Below, piece after piece: positions 17,563 through 28,080 of a stretch of DNA of 64,000 nucleotides (position 1 is its first letter; the number at the start of each line of letters is the position of its first letter). Location: NCBI RefSeq assembly GCF_900129615.1, contig NZ_FQWI01000007.1, forward strand, positions 186,001-250,000. The letters run 5' to 3'. The position numbers were made by a program, and so were the translations under genes. Source of the stretch: Pectobacterium carotovorum. Lineage in GTDB: Bacteria; Pseudomonadota; Gammaproteobacteria; Enterobacterales; Enterobacteriaceae. The notes beneath the pieces are model-generated. The model did not search any database. It saw nothing but the letters and a program-made list of their open reading frames with translations, and was not told the DNA's origin.

Positions 17563-18508
17563 TCTCTCTGTAGCGGCTCAATAGGTCAGCAAACAGTTCG
17601 ACAACCTGTTTGGCATCTACTCCCGTCACCACATCGACATTCGGTTGACGATCGGTTTTCCCGTACCAGTCGGCAACGGTCTGCCCCATGCATAGCTCGC
17701 TTTCCTGCTCAATGTAAACGCTGGCTTTTTCGGTCGTGAAGCAGTGCGGCGCCAGCACCCAGGCGATAACCAGCGGATCGTGTAGCGGGCCGCCGCGTGA
17801 GCCATAGCGACGGATGTCATTGCGATCCCAAAACGCCATCATTTCACCCAACGGTACGGAAATGCGCCCGGATAGCGCAATGAAACGCTCCACCAATTCC
17901 GGCGTTAAAATCACCTGATGCGTGACATCCAGCGGTAGTGCGACGATGGCAATCGACGAATCAAACACCACCTTGGCGGCCTGCGGATCGGCAATCATAT
18001 TGAATTCAGACGTCAGGCTGCGGTTGCCCGCTTCGCGGTACGCGCCGCCCATCATCACAATGCGCGCGATACCATCAGCAATCTCAGGCGCCATACGCAG
18101 CGCCGTTGCCACGTTGGTTAACGGCCCTAACGTACAAAGCGTGATCGGCGTGCCGTCAGCGATCGCCTGCTTACACTGCGCAATAATAAAACTCACCGCA
18201 TGCTGCGCGTCGGCCTGTTTTTGCGGCGCAGGCAGCACCGTCTGGCCCAGTCCGCTTTCGCCGTGAAACTGGCCATGAATAGGGTCGCGCAACAGCGGCC
18301 GATGACAACCGGCAAAAACGGGGATATCCGTGCGCTGACCCAGTTCAACAATTTGCAGCGCATTACGCACCGTCTTGTCCAGCGACTGGTTACCGCACAC
18401 TGTGCAGATACCGCGAATATCCAACTCTGGTGCCACAAATGCACTTAATAACGCAATTGCGTCATCTATCCCCGGATCACAATCAATAATAATAGGTAAA
18501 GCGCTCAT
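17555..18508 (-). CDS. Nucleoside hydrolase, IunH/RihA family (copy 2)
   Basis: Second predicted N-ribohydrolase, 317 residues. It has IIIDCDPGIDDA at residues 6-17, LCTLGPLTNVATAL, FNMIADPQAAK and GGPLHDPLVIAW, so it also appears catalytically complete. It shares the fold and motifs with copy 1 but is clearly diverged, suggesting different specificities, for example for related nucleosides or for a heteromeric pair. It starts 101 bp after the aldolase gene; the gap contains an imperfect hairpin near 18559-18580. Confidence 0.88.
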   Translation of the reverse strand: MSALPIIIDCDPGIDDAIALLSAFVAPELDIRGICTVCGNQSLDKTVRNALQIVELGQRTDIPVFAGCHRPLLRDPIHGQFHGESGLGQTVLPAPQKQADAQHAVSFIIAQCKQAIADGTPITLCTLGPLTNVATALRMAPEIADGIARIVMMGGAYREAGNRSLTSEFNMIADPQAAKVVFDSSIAIVALPLDVTHQVILTPELVERFIALSGRISVPLGEMMAFWDRNDIRRYGSRGGPLHDPLVIAWVLAPHCFTTEKASVYIEQESELCMGQTVADWYGKTDRQPNVDVVTGVDAKQVVELFADLLSRYRENV

Positions 18509-18609
18509 CCTTCGATGATTCCTTTTCTCTTTTTAATAGGTACTACCGAACATCAAGGTGTAGAAAGACCCACACCTCTACAGCGTGAAAAATAATAAGT
18601 AAATTGACG

Positions 18610-19494
18610 TTATAGAGAATCGACAGACGCCAAAACGTCAGCGATCTCCTTACGCGCCTTTTCATCCAACGGTTGCTGAGGCGGCAACGGATCGCCTACC
18701 GCAAATCCCTGCAATTGCAGCGCCGCTTTAATACAGCTGGCAATGGAATAACGGGCAAAGATTTCATTGATGCGCCACAGCGGACGCTGAAGCTCCATTG
18801 CTCTGTTCCAGTCACCCGCGCGGGCGGCTTCATACAAAGCAATACTCTGTTTGGGAACGATACACGCCGGGCCTGCCATCCACCCCACGCCGCCAATCAG
18901 CATGACGCAGGCGGGAATATGGGCGGACGCGGAGAAGACATCCATTCGGCCACGGGTACGTTCGATGATGGAAAGCAAGCGCCCGGTATTGGTCGAGGCG
19001 TCTTTGATATAGCGGATATTATTCACATGGCTCAGACGTTCGATGACGGGCAAACTCAAATCGGAACGCTGGAACTGGGGATTGGTATAAAGCACCACCG
19101 GTTTACCCTGTGCAGCTTCGGCAATGGCGCGGAAATACTGTTCGACGCCCTCGTCTTTCAGGGGGAAATAGGCTTCCAGTACCGCAAGAATGCCATCCGC
19201 ACCCAGTTCGACGTAGCGTTTCGTTTGCTCAACGGCATCCTGAACGGTTGTCGACGCAACACCAGCGATAACTGGCACGCGGCCCGCCGTCGTCTCGATC
19301 ACCGTTTTGACGACATCCAGACGCTGAGCCGCAGAGAGATAGGCAAATTCACCCGTGCTGCCTAACGGCACGACGCCATGTACACCACATTGAATCAGAT
19401 GTTCAGTGAGCTGCGCCAGAACAGGCTTATCAACCTGACCATCGGGCCTGACGGGTGACACCAGATAGGGAAAAACACCGCTAAATGTATTCAC
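18610..19494 (-). CDS. DapA/NanA-family class I aldolase or lyase, substrate unknown
   Basis: Member of the dihydrodipicolinate synthase / N-acetylneuraminate lyase family; these TIM-barrel enzymes form a Schiff base between Lys and a 2-oxo acid. The 294-residue protein shows the oxo-acid loop [14 protein letters not shown], the Tyr in VVLYTNPQF and the Schiff-base Lys in NIRYIKDAS. True DapA is encoded elsewhere in enterics and its context differs, so lysine synthesis is unlikely. GTG 19494 is chosen because AAGGAG lies 7 bp ahead; longer in-frame starts lack this. Reaction here is unknown; it may process a product of the hydrolases. Confidence 0.82.
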   Translation of the reverse strand: MNTFSGVFPYLVSPVRPDGQVDKPVLAQLTEHLIQCGVHGVVPLGSTGEFAYLSAAQRLDVVKTVIETTAGRVPVIAGVASTTVQDAVEQTKRYVELGADGILAVLEAYFPLKDEGVEQYFRAIAEAAQGKPVVLYTNPQFQRSDLSLPVIERLSHVNNIRYIKDASTNTGRLLSIIERTRGRMDVFSASAHIPACVMLIGGVGWMAGPACIVPKQSIALYEAARAGDWNRAMELQRPLWRINEIFARYSIASCIKAALQLQGFAVGDPLPPQQPLDEKARKEIADVLASVDSL

Positions 19495-19517
19495 TCCGCT
19501 CTCCTTGTTACGGATAG

Positions 19518-19543
19518 ATAAGGGGTGAATACTCACCCCTTAT
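19518..19543 (-). other. Intra-operon stem-loop after the solute-binding protein gene
   Basis: Perfect inverted repeat ATAAGGGGTGA (19518-19528) and TCACCCCTTAT (19533-19543) with a 4-base loop. It has no poly-U tail. It sits between the binding-protein gene and the aldolase gene of the same operon. Such hairpins often stabilise the abundant binding-protein mRNA or attenuate downstream expression. Confidence 0.7.
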
Positions 19544-19565
19544 TTGAATCATAAATGACAGGTGA

Positions 19566-21116
19566 CTATTTCGCAGAACGGACGAAGTACGGCAGCGTGT
19601 AGGCATCGGAACGGCCCACGTAGGTATACTGCTTTTTCATCGCCCAGGTGTTGGACAGGAACATCACCGGAATGACGCCCAGATCGTTCATGCCTATGTT
19701 CATCGCCTCAGCCAGCAGCGCATCACGTTTGGTTTCATCCAGTGTGGCACGTGCTTCGTTCAGCGTTTTATCAAAGACAGGATTGGAATAGCGACCACGA
19801 TTCCCCTGTCCTGCATTGGGGCCAAAGGTTTCTAGCAATGGCCCCAATACTCCAGAAGCTTCCCCGGTTTCAATCGCGGCCCCGCCCATAATCAAACTGA
19901 ATTCGAGACGGGACGCACGTGAGAAGTACACACTGCCGGGCATCGTAACAACCTCGGTTTTGATACCAGCACGTGTGAACATTTGGCCAATGGCCTGAGC
20001 AATTTTAGAATCATTAGGATAACGATCGTTCGACGCGTGGAAGGTCAGCGTGAAGCCGTCGGGGTAACCCGCCGCCGCCAGTTCCTGTTTGGCTTTCTCC
20101 GGATTATAAACCGGCGCAGGAATGGAAGCGGAATAGCCTGGGTACCCCTTCGGTACAAGCTGAGAGGCGACAACAGCCTGCCCCTCCATCACACGGTCGA
20201 CGATTGCCTGACGATTAATAGCTAAAGACATCGCCTGGCGTACTTCTTTTTTTAGTAATGGGTTTTTACCATCAGGACCTTTGGCGAACGGTGATTCCTC
20301 TCGCTGCTGGTCCATGTGAAGGTAAATAACACGATTCCCTGGTGTTGAAATCGTTTTTAACTGCTGATTTTTTTCAATATTACTGCTGTCGGCTGTTGGA
20401 ACGTTTTCAATCATGTCCACATCACCGGATAATACTGCTGCTACACGTGCACTACTGTTTTTAAATACACGGACAGTAACGTTGTCCCACTCTGCTTTTC
20501 CTCCCCAGTAATCGTCATTACGACTAAGGACTACCCGGTCGTCCGGCACCCAGGAAACAAATTTGAATGGCCCTGTACCAATCACATCTTTTCCTGAATT
20601 CAACGTTTCCGTCGGGACGTTTTCAAGTCGGGCCGGTAAAATCGAAATCCGACTTAAATTATTCAGCAGCAGTGGCGAAGCCTCTTTTGTCTTAATCCGC
20701 ACCGTTAGTGGATTAACTTCTATTACTTCAGCAATGTCGCTGACGTAAGGTGCGTAAGAGCTGGGGCTGTTTTTCGATGCCAGCGCAACACGCTTAATGC
20801 TGGCAATCACATCTTTAGCCGTAAAATCACTGCCGTCGTGAAACTTAACGCCAGGACGCAATACAAACTCCCACGTCTTGTCGTCAATCACTTTCCAACT
20901 GGTTGCCAGGGCAGGTGCAATCTGCTGTTTTTCATCCTGTACAACCAAACCGTCAAAAATATTGCGCGCCATTGCGCTATTCGCCCCACTCACATAAAAC
21001 TGCGGATCCATTGATGTGGTGGAGGAAGCCAAACCGATATTCAGGTCCGCGCTATAAACCAAAGGTGAAGATGAAAATAAAACGGTAAACAATAGCGCCA
21101 GAGTCGATTTCTTCAT
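19566..21116 (-). CDS. ABC transporter periplasmic solute-binding protein, family 5 (DppA/GsiB-like)
   Basis: Extracytoplasmic receptor of the importer encoded downstream. The 516 residues start with a signal peptide (KKSTLALLFTVLFSSSPLVYSA, cleavage near residue 22) and carry the SBP_bac_5 pattern: MARNIFDGLVVQDEKQQIAP, WEFVLRPGVKFHDGSDFTAKDV and, later, YPDGFTLTFHASND. Family 5 proteins bind peptides, nickel, heme, glutathione, opines or oligosaccharides, so the family alone does not give the ligand. It is the first gene of the operon and diverges from the LysR gene 142 bp away. Confidence 0.9.
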   Translation of the reverse strand: MKKSTLALLFTVLFSSSPLVYSADLNIGLASSTTSMDPQFYVSGANSAMARNIFDGLVVQDEKQQIAPALATSWKVIDDKTWEFVLRPGVKFHDGSDFTAKDVIASIKRVALASKNSPSSYAPYVSDIAEVIEVNPLTVRIKTKEASPLLLNNLSRISILPARLENVPTETLNSGKDVIGTGPFKFVSWVPDDRVVLSRNDDYWGGKAEWDNVTVRVFKNSSARVAAVLSGDVDMIENVPTADSSNIEKNQQLKTISTPGNRVIYLHMDQQREESPFAKGPDGKNPLLKKEVRQAMSLAINRQAIVDRVMEGQAVVASQLVPKGYPGYSASIPAPVYNPEKAKQELAAAGYPDGFTLTFHASNDRYPNDSKIAQAIGQMFTRAGIKTEVVTMPGSVYFSRASRLEFSLIMGGAAIETGEASGVLGPLLETFGPNAGQGNRGRYSNPVFDKTLNEARATLDETKRDALLAEAMNIGMNDLGVIPVMFLSNTWAMKKQYTYVGRSDAYTLPYFVRSAK

Positions 21117-21226
21117 TCACTAATCCTCTATTCCATGATTGAGTACTGATGAAGTGTATTAAATCTTATGATTGTGAGTCTATGCGCTAGATTGGATAAT
21201 GAAAAATTGCATTTTGTGTTAAATTG

Positions 21227-21241
21227 ATAACCAAATGTTAT
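21227..21241. promoter_or_regulatory. Candidate LysR-type operator (T-N11-A palindrome)
   Basis: ATAAC-CAAAT-GTTAT is a perfect 5-5-5 inverted repeat containing T-N11-A, the classic LysR-regulator recognition form. It lies 17 bp before the LysR start and 110 bp before the divergent transporter operon, a typical autoregulatory position. Confidence 0.55.
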
Positions 21242-21258
21242 GTTTTAAGGTGACGAGC

Positions 21259-22155
21259 ATGCGTATCAATCCCCGCCAGGTTGAAGCCTTTCATAAAGTC
21301 ATCCTCACCGGAGGCATCACCGCTGCCGCCAACATGATGTTCATCACCCAGCCTGCGGTCAGCCGGCTCATTAAAGACTTTGAAGACGCACTGAATCTTA
21401 AGCTGTTCGATAGGGACGGGCGCGGCCTGATTCCACGCGCAGAGGCGATGAAGCTGTATCGCGAAGTCGAGCGTCTTTATCTGGGGTTGGATCACATCGG
21501 GATGATTGCGGATGAAATTCGCCACGCCAAGGGTAGCGTGCTGCGCATCGCCGCCGTTCAGGCGCTCTCGTTTCTGTGTTCAGATCAGGTTCTCCCTACT
21601 TTACTCAAGAAATATCCCGATCTTTCCCTGTTTTTAGACATCGAAAGCAGCAGCCATATTACGAGCGCCATTTCTGAAAATCAGTATGATGTCGGCTTTA
21701 TTTTTGGCCAGCCGGGCATCAAAGGGCTGGAAGCTGAACCACTGGCTGACGCCAGTGCTGTCGCGGTGTTAGCGGTGGATCACCCTCTTGCCACGGCGGA
21801 TGAAATTACGCTTGCCGACCTGGCCAAGACGCGCGCTATTCTGCCGGGAAGAACCACACCGCTGCGGGCGCAGCTCGATATCTCCTCCAGAAAAGAGCAG
21901 ATCTATCTGCATAACCCCATCGAAACCTCGATGGCTAACTGCTGCGTGCTGGCTTCAAGAAACGTCGGCATCGGCGTGGTGGATTTTATTACCGCCCTGA
22001 ACAGCCCTTCGCCGGTTATCGTTAAGCCTTTCAATCCTGATATAAAAATGGCGTATTGCGCGGTTTATCCCCCGCAAATTCCCCGCAGCCAGGTGGTTAA
22101 TCACATCACTCAGGTTATGAAAGAAAAAATAGCGACTAGTCTGGAATTAAAATAA
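21259..22155 (+). CDS. LysR-family transcriptional regulator, probable regulator of the divergent nucleoside hydrolase operon
   Basis: Cytosolic DNA-binding regulator of 298 residues. The N-terminal winged helix-turn-helix (MRINPRQVEAFHKVI ... TQPAVSRLIKDFE) is followed by a periplasmic-binding-like effector domain (about 90-290). ATG 21259 is chosen by the AAGGTGA 8 bp ahead. Divergent orientation to the transporter operon suggests it senses the imported compound or a catabolite. It resembles the NocR/OccR-like subset that responds to opines and amino acids, but this is only an impression from sequence (QVEAFHKVILTGGITAAAN). Confidence 0.85.
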   Translation: MRINPRQVEAFHKVILTGGITAAANMMFITQPAVSRLIKDFEDALNLKLFDRDGRGLIPRAEAMKLYREVERLYLGLDHIGMIADEIRHAKGSVLRIAAVQALSFLCSDQVLPTLLKKYPDLSLFLDIESSSHITSAISENQYDVGFIFGQPGIKGLEAEPLADASAVAVLAVDHPLATADEITLADLAKTRAILPGRTTPLRAQLDISSRKEQIYLHNPIETSMANCCVLASRNVGIGVVDFITALNSPSPVIVKPFNPDIKMAYCAVYPPQIPRSQVVNHITQVMKEKIATSLELK

Positions 22156-22257
22156 TTCCCAGCCAAAGCCGTTATTTTTATTAATGTATTTATTGAATAA
22201 TGACGATTGGGAAATAGATTTATAAAAAATAAATAGCAAAGTTATTATTTGAAATAA

Positions 22258-22282
22258 GAATAGCCATCATTGATGGCTATTC
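22258..22282. terminator. Stem-loop between convergent LysR and yidA genes
   Basis: GAATAGCCATCA and TGATGGCTATTC form a long inverted repeat with a minimal loop. T-rich but interrupted tails lie on both sides. It lies between convergent genes and probably serves as a weak bidirectional terminator. Confidence 0.5.
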
Positions 22283-22300
22283 CAATTTATCTCTCTCTAA

Positions 22301-23116
22301 TCAGGCATTCAGCACAAATTTCTCGATCGCGTAGGCGACGCCGTCTTCCATGTTGGTTTTGGTGACAAACTGGCTGGCTTCTTTCACTTCATCGATGGCA
22401 TTGCCCATCGCGACACCGATACCCGCATAGCGAATCATCGCCAGATCGTTCTGCTGGTCGCCCAGCGTCATGACACTTTCGCGTGGAATGCCGAGGTGCT
22501 CCGCCAGCATCTTCACGCCTTCACCTTTGTTGACGCGCTTATCCAGAATTTCCAGATAGTATTCGGCGCTCTTCATGATGGTATAGCGTTCAAAGGCTTC
22601 CGGTGGCAGTTGGCTGATGGCGCGATCCAATATCTCGGGCTCATCAATCATCATCACTTTCGGGAACGTCAGGCTGCGATCCATTTCCTCAACCGCACGA
22701 TACTTCAACGGCATCCCGGTCAGGTGAGATTCATGAATGGTGTAAGGGCTGATGTCTTTATTGGCGGTGTAGACAAAATTGAAGTCCAACGCGTGGAAAT
22801 GGACACCAAGTTTACAGGCCAGCGCTTCGAAATAGAGATAGTCGTCGAAGCTCAGCGCCGTTTGCGCCACACAGTCACCGTTGACCGTACGCTGCACCAG
22901 CGCACCGTTGTTGGTTATGCAGTAACAGCCTTCCTGCTGCAAATCCAGCTCCATCAGGTAGCGTTCCACACCGATGTAAGGACGACCGGTAGCTAGCACA
23001 ACCTGTACGCCTTTCTCTCTGGCAGCGGCAATCGCGGCTTTTACCGCAGGTGAAATTTGATTTTGGGGCGTCAGTAACGTCCCGTCCATATCAATAGCGA
23101 TCAGTTTTACAGACAT
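22301..23116 (-). CDS. yidA: Sugar-phosphatase YidA, HAD superfamily Cof type
   Basis: Cytosolic phosphatase; in E. coli YidA acts on several sugar phosphates. The 271-residue product has HAD motif I IAIDMDGTLL (nucleophile Asp9), motif II VLATGRPY, the C2 cap (about 85-190), motif III Lys in RVNKGEGVKML and motif IV TLGDQQNDLAMI. Length and sequence match E. coli YidA. There it lies two genes from gyrB; here a 9-kb block separates them and yidB is absent. Confidence 0.95.
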   Translation of the reverse strand: MSVKLIAIDMDGTLLTPQNQISPAVKAAIAAAREKGVQVVLATGRPYIGVERYLMELDLQQEGCYCITNNGALVQRTVNGDCVAQTALSFDDYLYFEALACKLGVHFHALDFNFVYTANKDISPYTIHESHLTGMPLKYRAVEEMDRSLTFPKVMMIDEPEILDRAISQLPPEAFERYTIMKSAEYYLEILDKRVNKGEGVKMLAEHLGIPRESVMTLGDQQNDLAMIRYAGIGVAMGNAIDEVKEASQFVTKTNMEDGVAYAIEKFVLNA

Positions 23117-23118
23117 AG

Positions 23119-23186
<68 letters not shown>

Positions 23187-23217
23187 GGCAGGGTGACAGG
23201 CGTATGACATGCAACGT

Positions 23218-23242
23218 AAAAAGCCGTGCGGTTAAGCACGGC
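23218..23242 (-). terminator. Rho-independent terminator of the second beta-glucoside PTS operon
   Basis: On the minus strand GCCGTGC-TTAACC-GCACGGC is followed by TTTTT. It lies 30 bp after the phospho-beta-glucosidase stop codon. Confidence 0.88.
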
Positions 23243-23271
23243 CCTGTGACCAACGTTTCCTGCAATCGCAG

Positions 23272-24726
<1,455 letters not shown>

Positions 24727-24740
24727 TTATTTCAGGTTCA

Positions 24741-24863
24741 TACCCGTCATACTTCGAGCTGCTTGTGCGTTGGCCGCCCTTACTCACCCCAGTCACTTAC
24801 TTATGTAAGCTCCTGGGGATTCGCTCGGTTGCCGCCTTCACGCAACTCGAATTATTTAGGGTA
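24741..24863. repeat. ERIC element (enterobacterial repetitive intergenic consensus)
   Basis: The 123-bp palindromic element contains both hallmark cores: CACCCCAGTCACTTACTT and ATGTAAGCTCCTGGGGATTC, flanked by outer inverted repeats (TACCCGTCATACTTCGAG and CTCGAATTATTTAGGGTA). It lies wholly inside the second PTS operon, between the EIIA stop and the hydrolase start, so it is probably transcribed and could alter mRNA processing there. Confidence 0.95.
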
Positions 24864-24873
24864 TACGTATTGT

Positions 24874-25233
24874 TCACTTACAAATGATTTCGTTGACTGA
24901 TTTTTTAAGGGTGGAGATTTCCCGATGCAGTTGAATCAGTTCCTCCACCAGCTCACGGCATAGCATCGCGTTCATCAGGTGATCTTGCGCGTGAACCAGA
25001 ATCAGGTTGACCGGGATCTTTCCGCTGCCCTCATCGGCGCCAATCAAGGCCGTCTGAATTTGATGGGCTTTGCGTGCCGCAACGGAAGCCATGTTCAGCA
25101 GTTCTTCAGCCTTGTCCCAATCGTATTTTCTGGCGGCGCTCAGCGCTTCCATCGAGCTTGATCGCGCCTCTCCCGCATAGATAATCAGTTCCATTACTGT
25201 CGTTTCATCGAGAATGGTTTCATCGCGCATCAC
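24874..25233 (-). CDS. PTS EIIA component, lactose/cellobiose family
   Basis: Small trimeric phosphocarrier that takes phosphate from HPr and gives it to EIIB. It is 119 residues and almost entirely helical. Family signatures are AGEARSSSMEALSAAR near the N-terminus, AHQIQTALIGADEG and the active-site His in LILVHAQDHLMNAM (about residue 81). Its start overlaps the EIIC stop. This is the only EIIA in the window, so it may also serve the EIIA-less operon at 4990-8076. ATG at 25230 is an alternative start. Confidence 0.92.
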   Translation of the reverse strand: MMRDETILDETTVMELIIYAGEARSSSMEALSAARKYDWDKAEELLNMASVAARKAHQIQTALIGADEGSGKIPVNLILVHAQDHLMNAMLCRELVEELIQLHREISTLKKSVNEIICK

Positions 25234-26533
25234 TCACTGCCTCCTCCGCTGTACCCACTTCTTGTGCGACCAGCTGACGTTCATACATTTTAAAGAAGGG
25301 GTAATAGATTAAGGACGAGACGACAATCAGTACCCCTACCAGCACCACCGCACGCCAGTCCCATCCCGTAGACCAGGCTGCGCCAATCGGGCCCGGCGTT
25401 GTCCAGGGTGCAAGAGAAATCACGCGGTGCACCAAATCGGTTTTTAACGCGATATAGGCAAGGGTGGCGTTCACCAACGGCGCGGTAATAAACGGAATAA
25501 ACAGCAGCGGATTCATCACAACGGGTGAACCAAAAATCACCGGTTCGTTGATGTTGAACATGCTCGGCACCACGGCCAGCTTGCCGATGGAGCGCAGGTG
25601 AGCAGAATGGCTACGCAGGTAGAGAAAGACCAGCCCCATGGTCGCTCCCGAGCCGCCCACCGTAATGAAGAACTGCCAGAAGGGTTCAATAAAGATTTTG
25701 GTGATCGGTGCGCCCGCGTTAAACGCTTCCTGATTGATCCCTAAATTGGTCAGCCAGAATGCCTGCAAAATGCCGCCGACCATAACCGCCCCGTGAATCC
25801 CGGCAAACCACAGCAGGTGGCAGAGCAGCACCGCAATCAGTATGGCGGGGAGCGAGTCGGATGCCGAGATAATCGGCGCGAAGACAGCCATGATCGCCTG
25901 CGGCAACAGCATGCCGAACTGGCTCTGCATAAACAGGCTAAGCGGGAAAAGCGTGAGAAAGATGGCAAGAATCGGGATCAGCAGATCGAAAGACTGGCGG
26001 ATTTTCGGCGGCACCTGTTCAGGCAGGCGAATACCAATATTGCGCTTCTGCAAAAAATGCATCAGCTCCGTCGAATAGATCGCCACGATAATCGCGGTGA
26101 AAATCCCCTCGCCACCCAGCGACCCAACCGGCAGACTTTTGTCGATTTGCGGAGCCGCCACCACCATAAACGACATCAGTGCCAGACTGGCAGCCATAAA
26201 ACTGTTCATTTTATAGCTCTGCGCCAGGTTATAAGCGATGGCGCTGGTGATATACACCGCCATAATGCCCATCGTCATGTTGTAGGGCATCATGATTTGT
26301 TCGCCGTGGCGTTCCACCATCCCCAACCACCACTGCGCAAAAGCCCATTCACTATTTGGGCTAAAAGGTGGATGAGCGAATAACATCATAAAAGAACCGA
26401 CAATTAAAAAGGGCATGGAGGCAATAAAGCCATCTTTAATTGCTACAACATGGCGCTGGCTGGAGAGTTTTGCCGCAATGGGGCTAATACGGTTTTCGAT
26501 AACGCTGAATAATGACTCGCTTAATTTACTCAT
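25220..26533 (-). CDS. PTS EIIC component, lactose/cellobiose (CelB) family
   Basis: Membrane permease for a beta-glucoside, 437 residues with about ten helices. Landmarks: VAIKDGFIASMPFLIVGSF, WFAGIHGAVMVGG and MFNINEPVIFGSPVVMNPLL (about residue 325). It aligns along its whole length with the EIIC at 6428-7750 but is clearly diverged. It lies between EIIB (16 bp upstream) and EIIA (overlap). Confidence 0.93.
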   Translation of the reverse strand: MSKLSESLFSVIENRISPIAAKLSSQRHVVAIKDGFIASMPFLIVGSFMMLFAHPPFSPNSEWAFAQWWLGMVERHGEQIMMPYNMTMGIMAVYITSAIAYNLAQSYKMNSFMAASLALMSFMVVAAPQIDKSLPVGSLGGEGIFTAIIVAIYSTELMHFLQKRNIGIRLPEQVPPKIRQSFDLLIPILAIFLTLFPLSLFMQSQFGMLLPQAIMAVFAPIISASDSLPAILIAVLLCHLLWFAGIHGAVMVGGILQAFWLTNLGINQEAFNAGAPITKIFIEPFWQFFITVGGSGATMGLVFLYLRSHSAHLRSIGKLAVVPSMFNINEPVIFGSPVVMNPLLFIPFITAPLVNATLAYIALKTDLVHRVISLAPWTTPGPIGAAWSTGWDWRAVVLVGVLIVVSSLIYYPFFKMYERQLVAQEVGTAEEAVSDAR

Positions 26534-26549
26534 TATTCCCTCCGCTATA

Positions 26550-26855
26550 CTAGTTGATCATCGCCAGGGCATCATTGAGGACTTTTTCCCCATTCATCAT
26601 GCCGTAATCAACCATATTAATAACCGCAATCGGCTTCTCTTTCTCGTCAGCTATCACCTTGAATTCAGGTAATTTGTATTTGATTTGCGGCCCCAAAAGG
26701 CAGCAATCATATTCATCAATCAGCTCATTAAACTCTTCAAAACCCACGGCTTTTATCTCAACAGCGATCGCATTTTTCTCGGCGACCTTTTCCATTCGCT
26801 GTACCAGCATGCTGGTAGACATTCCTGCTGCGCAACAGAGTAAAATCTTATTCAT
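26550..26855 (-). CDS. PTS EIIB component, lactose/cellobiose family
   Basis: Phosphocarrier of 101 residues with ILLCCAAGMSTSMLVQRME at the N-terminus (phosphocysteine Cys8) and CCLLGPQIKYKLPEF at about 55-70. It is the first gene of the operon. ATG 26855 is chosen over an upstream in-frame start because GAGGTG lies just ahead and the N-terminus then matches the family. The upstream region carries a LacI-type operator shared with the divergent regulator. Confidence 0.92.
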   Translation of the reverse strand: MNKILLCCAAGMSTSMLVQRMEKVAEKNAIAVEIKAVGFEEFNELIDEYDCCLLGPQIKYKLPEFKVIADEKEKPIAVINMVDYGMMNGEKVLNDALAMIN

Positions 26856-26904
26856 ACTGCACCTCACCGTCCTTTTTTTTATTATTCAAGCAAGACACAA
26901 AATA

Positions 26905-26924
26905 ATATGCAACCGGTTTCATAT
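26905..26924. promoter_or_regulatory. LacI-family operator between the second PTS operon and its regulator
   Basis: ATATGCAACCGGTTTCATAT is a 20-bp palindrome with one mismatched pair and a central CCGG, as expected for an AscG-like LacI regulator. It lies 50 bp upstream of EIIB and about 140 bp from the regulator start, suiting repression of the operon. Confidence 0.75.
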
Positions 26925-27066
26925 TGTTTTTACTGTTTTTTGAAGGCGATCATAAATAGCGCAAGTGGGGAATATTTTTATCCCCATATTCTGTATTGAT
27001 GATAAAAAGAGAGTAAATGTCCCTATAATGACGACATAAGGCAGTACAGGAGAACGGGAAAGTACG

Positions 27067-28080
27067 ATGGTAACCATGCTCGATGTAGCGAAAAAAGCCG
27101 GTGTATCCAAAGCCACCGTATCACGCGTGCTGACAGGGAATAACTATGTCAGTAAAACCACGCGGGATCGGGTATTTCGGGCGATTGAAGAGATTGGCTA
27201 CCGGCCCAACCTGCTGGCGCGCCAGCTCGCCACGAGCAAATCGCAAATTATTGGTTTGGTTGTGACCAACACGCTATACAGCGGCCCTTATTTCAGCGAA
27301 TTGCTGTTCCAAACGGCAACCATGACGGAAAAATACGGACGGCAGCTCATCATGGCGGATGGCAAACACAGCGCGGAAGAAGAGCGGGAAGCGATCCAGT
27401 TCCTGCTCGATTTACGCTGCGATGCCGTCATTATCTATCCGCGTTTTCTCTCCACGGATGAAATGGAAGAGATTATTGAACAGCACAATCAGCCGATCAT
27501 GGTTGTGAACCGCACACTGCATCAGCACGGTGATAACGGCATCTGCGCCGATCACCAGCAGCACTGCCATGATGCCGTCAATTACCTGATTGAGCAGGGC
27601 CACCGTGATATCGCCTTTGTCTGTGGCTCGGCGAATTCCCCCACCGGCACAAGCCGACTGGCGGGCTACCGGCAGGCGCTGGAGGAAAACGGGGTTCCCT
27701 ATAATGACAGGCTGGTTGCGTCAGGCGACTGGACTCATGACAGCGGTTATACGGCAGCAAAAACCCTGCTTCAGCGGTCAGCCACCTTCAGCGCACTGGT
27801 CGCCAGCAATGACGACATGGCGATTGGCGCGGCCAAAGCGCTGCGCGAACACGGCCTCGCCATTCCGCAGGATGTCTCGCTGCTGGGGTTCGATGATCTA
27901 CCGATGGCATCATGGTTCTACCCGCCCCTCACTACCGTACATGTGCCCGTCGCCGAGATGATCAGCTATACCCTTGAGAAACTGCTGTGCCGGCTGGAGG
28001 GGGAAACCGTCGCGCCTGCACCCGCCTTCAAAGGTGAATTGATTATCCGCGATTCCGTCAGCAAAGGCCCTGCCGCCTAA
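27067..28080 (+). CDS. LacI-family repressor, AscG-like
   Basis: Repressor of beta-glucoside genes by close similarity to E. coli AscG. The 337 residues start with the LacI helix-turn-helix MLDVAKKAGVSKATVSRVLTGNNYVS and hinge helix RPNLLARQLA, followed by a sugar-binding core: IGLVVTNTLYSGPYFSELLF, MADGKHSAEEEREAIQFLLDLRCDAVIIYPRF (quoted in part: LRCDAVIIYPRF) and ALVASNDDMAIGAAKAL. It diverges from the EIIB-EIIC-EIIA-hydrolase operon. A stem without a U-tract follows at 28095-28113. Confidence 0.92.
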   Translation: MVTMLDVAKKAGVSKATVSRVLTGNNYVSKTTRDRVFRAIEEIGYRPNLLARQLATSKSQIIGLVVTNTLYSGPYFSELLFQTATMTEKYGRQLIMADGKHSAEEEREAIQFLLDLRCDAVIIYPRFLSTDEMEEIIEQHNQPIMVVNRTLHQHGDNGICADHQQHCHDAVNYLIEQGHRDIAFVCGSANSPTGTSRLAGYRQALEENGVPYNDRLVASGDWTHDSGYTAAKTLLQRSATFSALVASNDDMAIGAAKALREHGLAIPQDVSLLGFDDLPMASWFYPPLTTVHVPVAEMISYTLEKLLCRLEGETVAPAPAFKGELIIRDSVSKGPAA

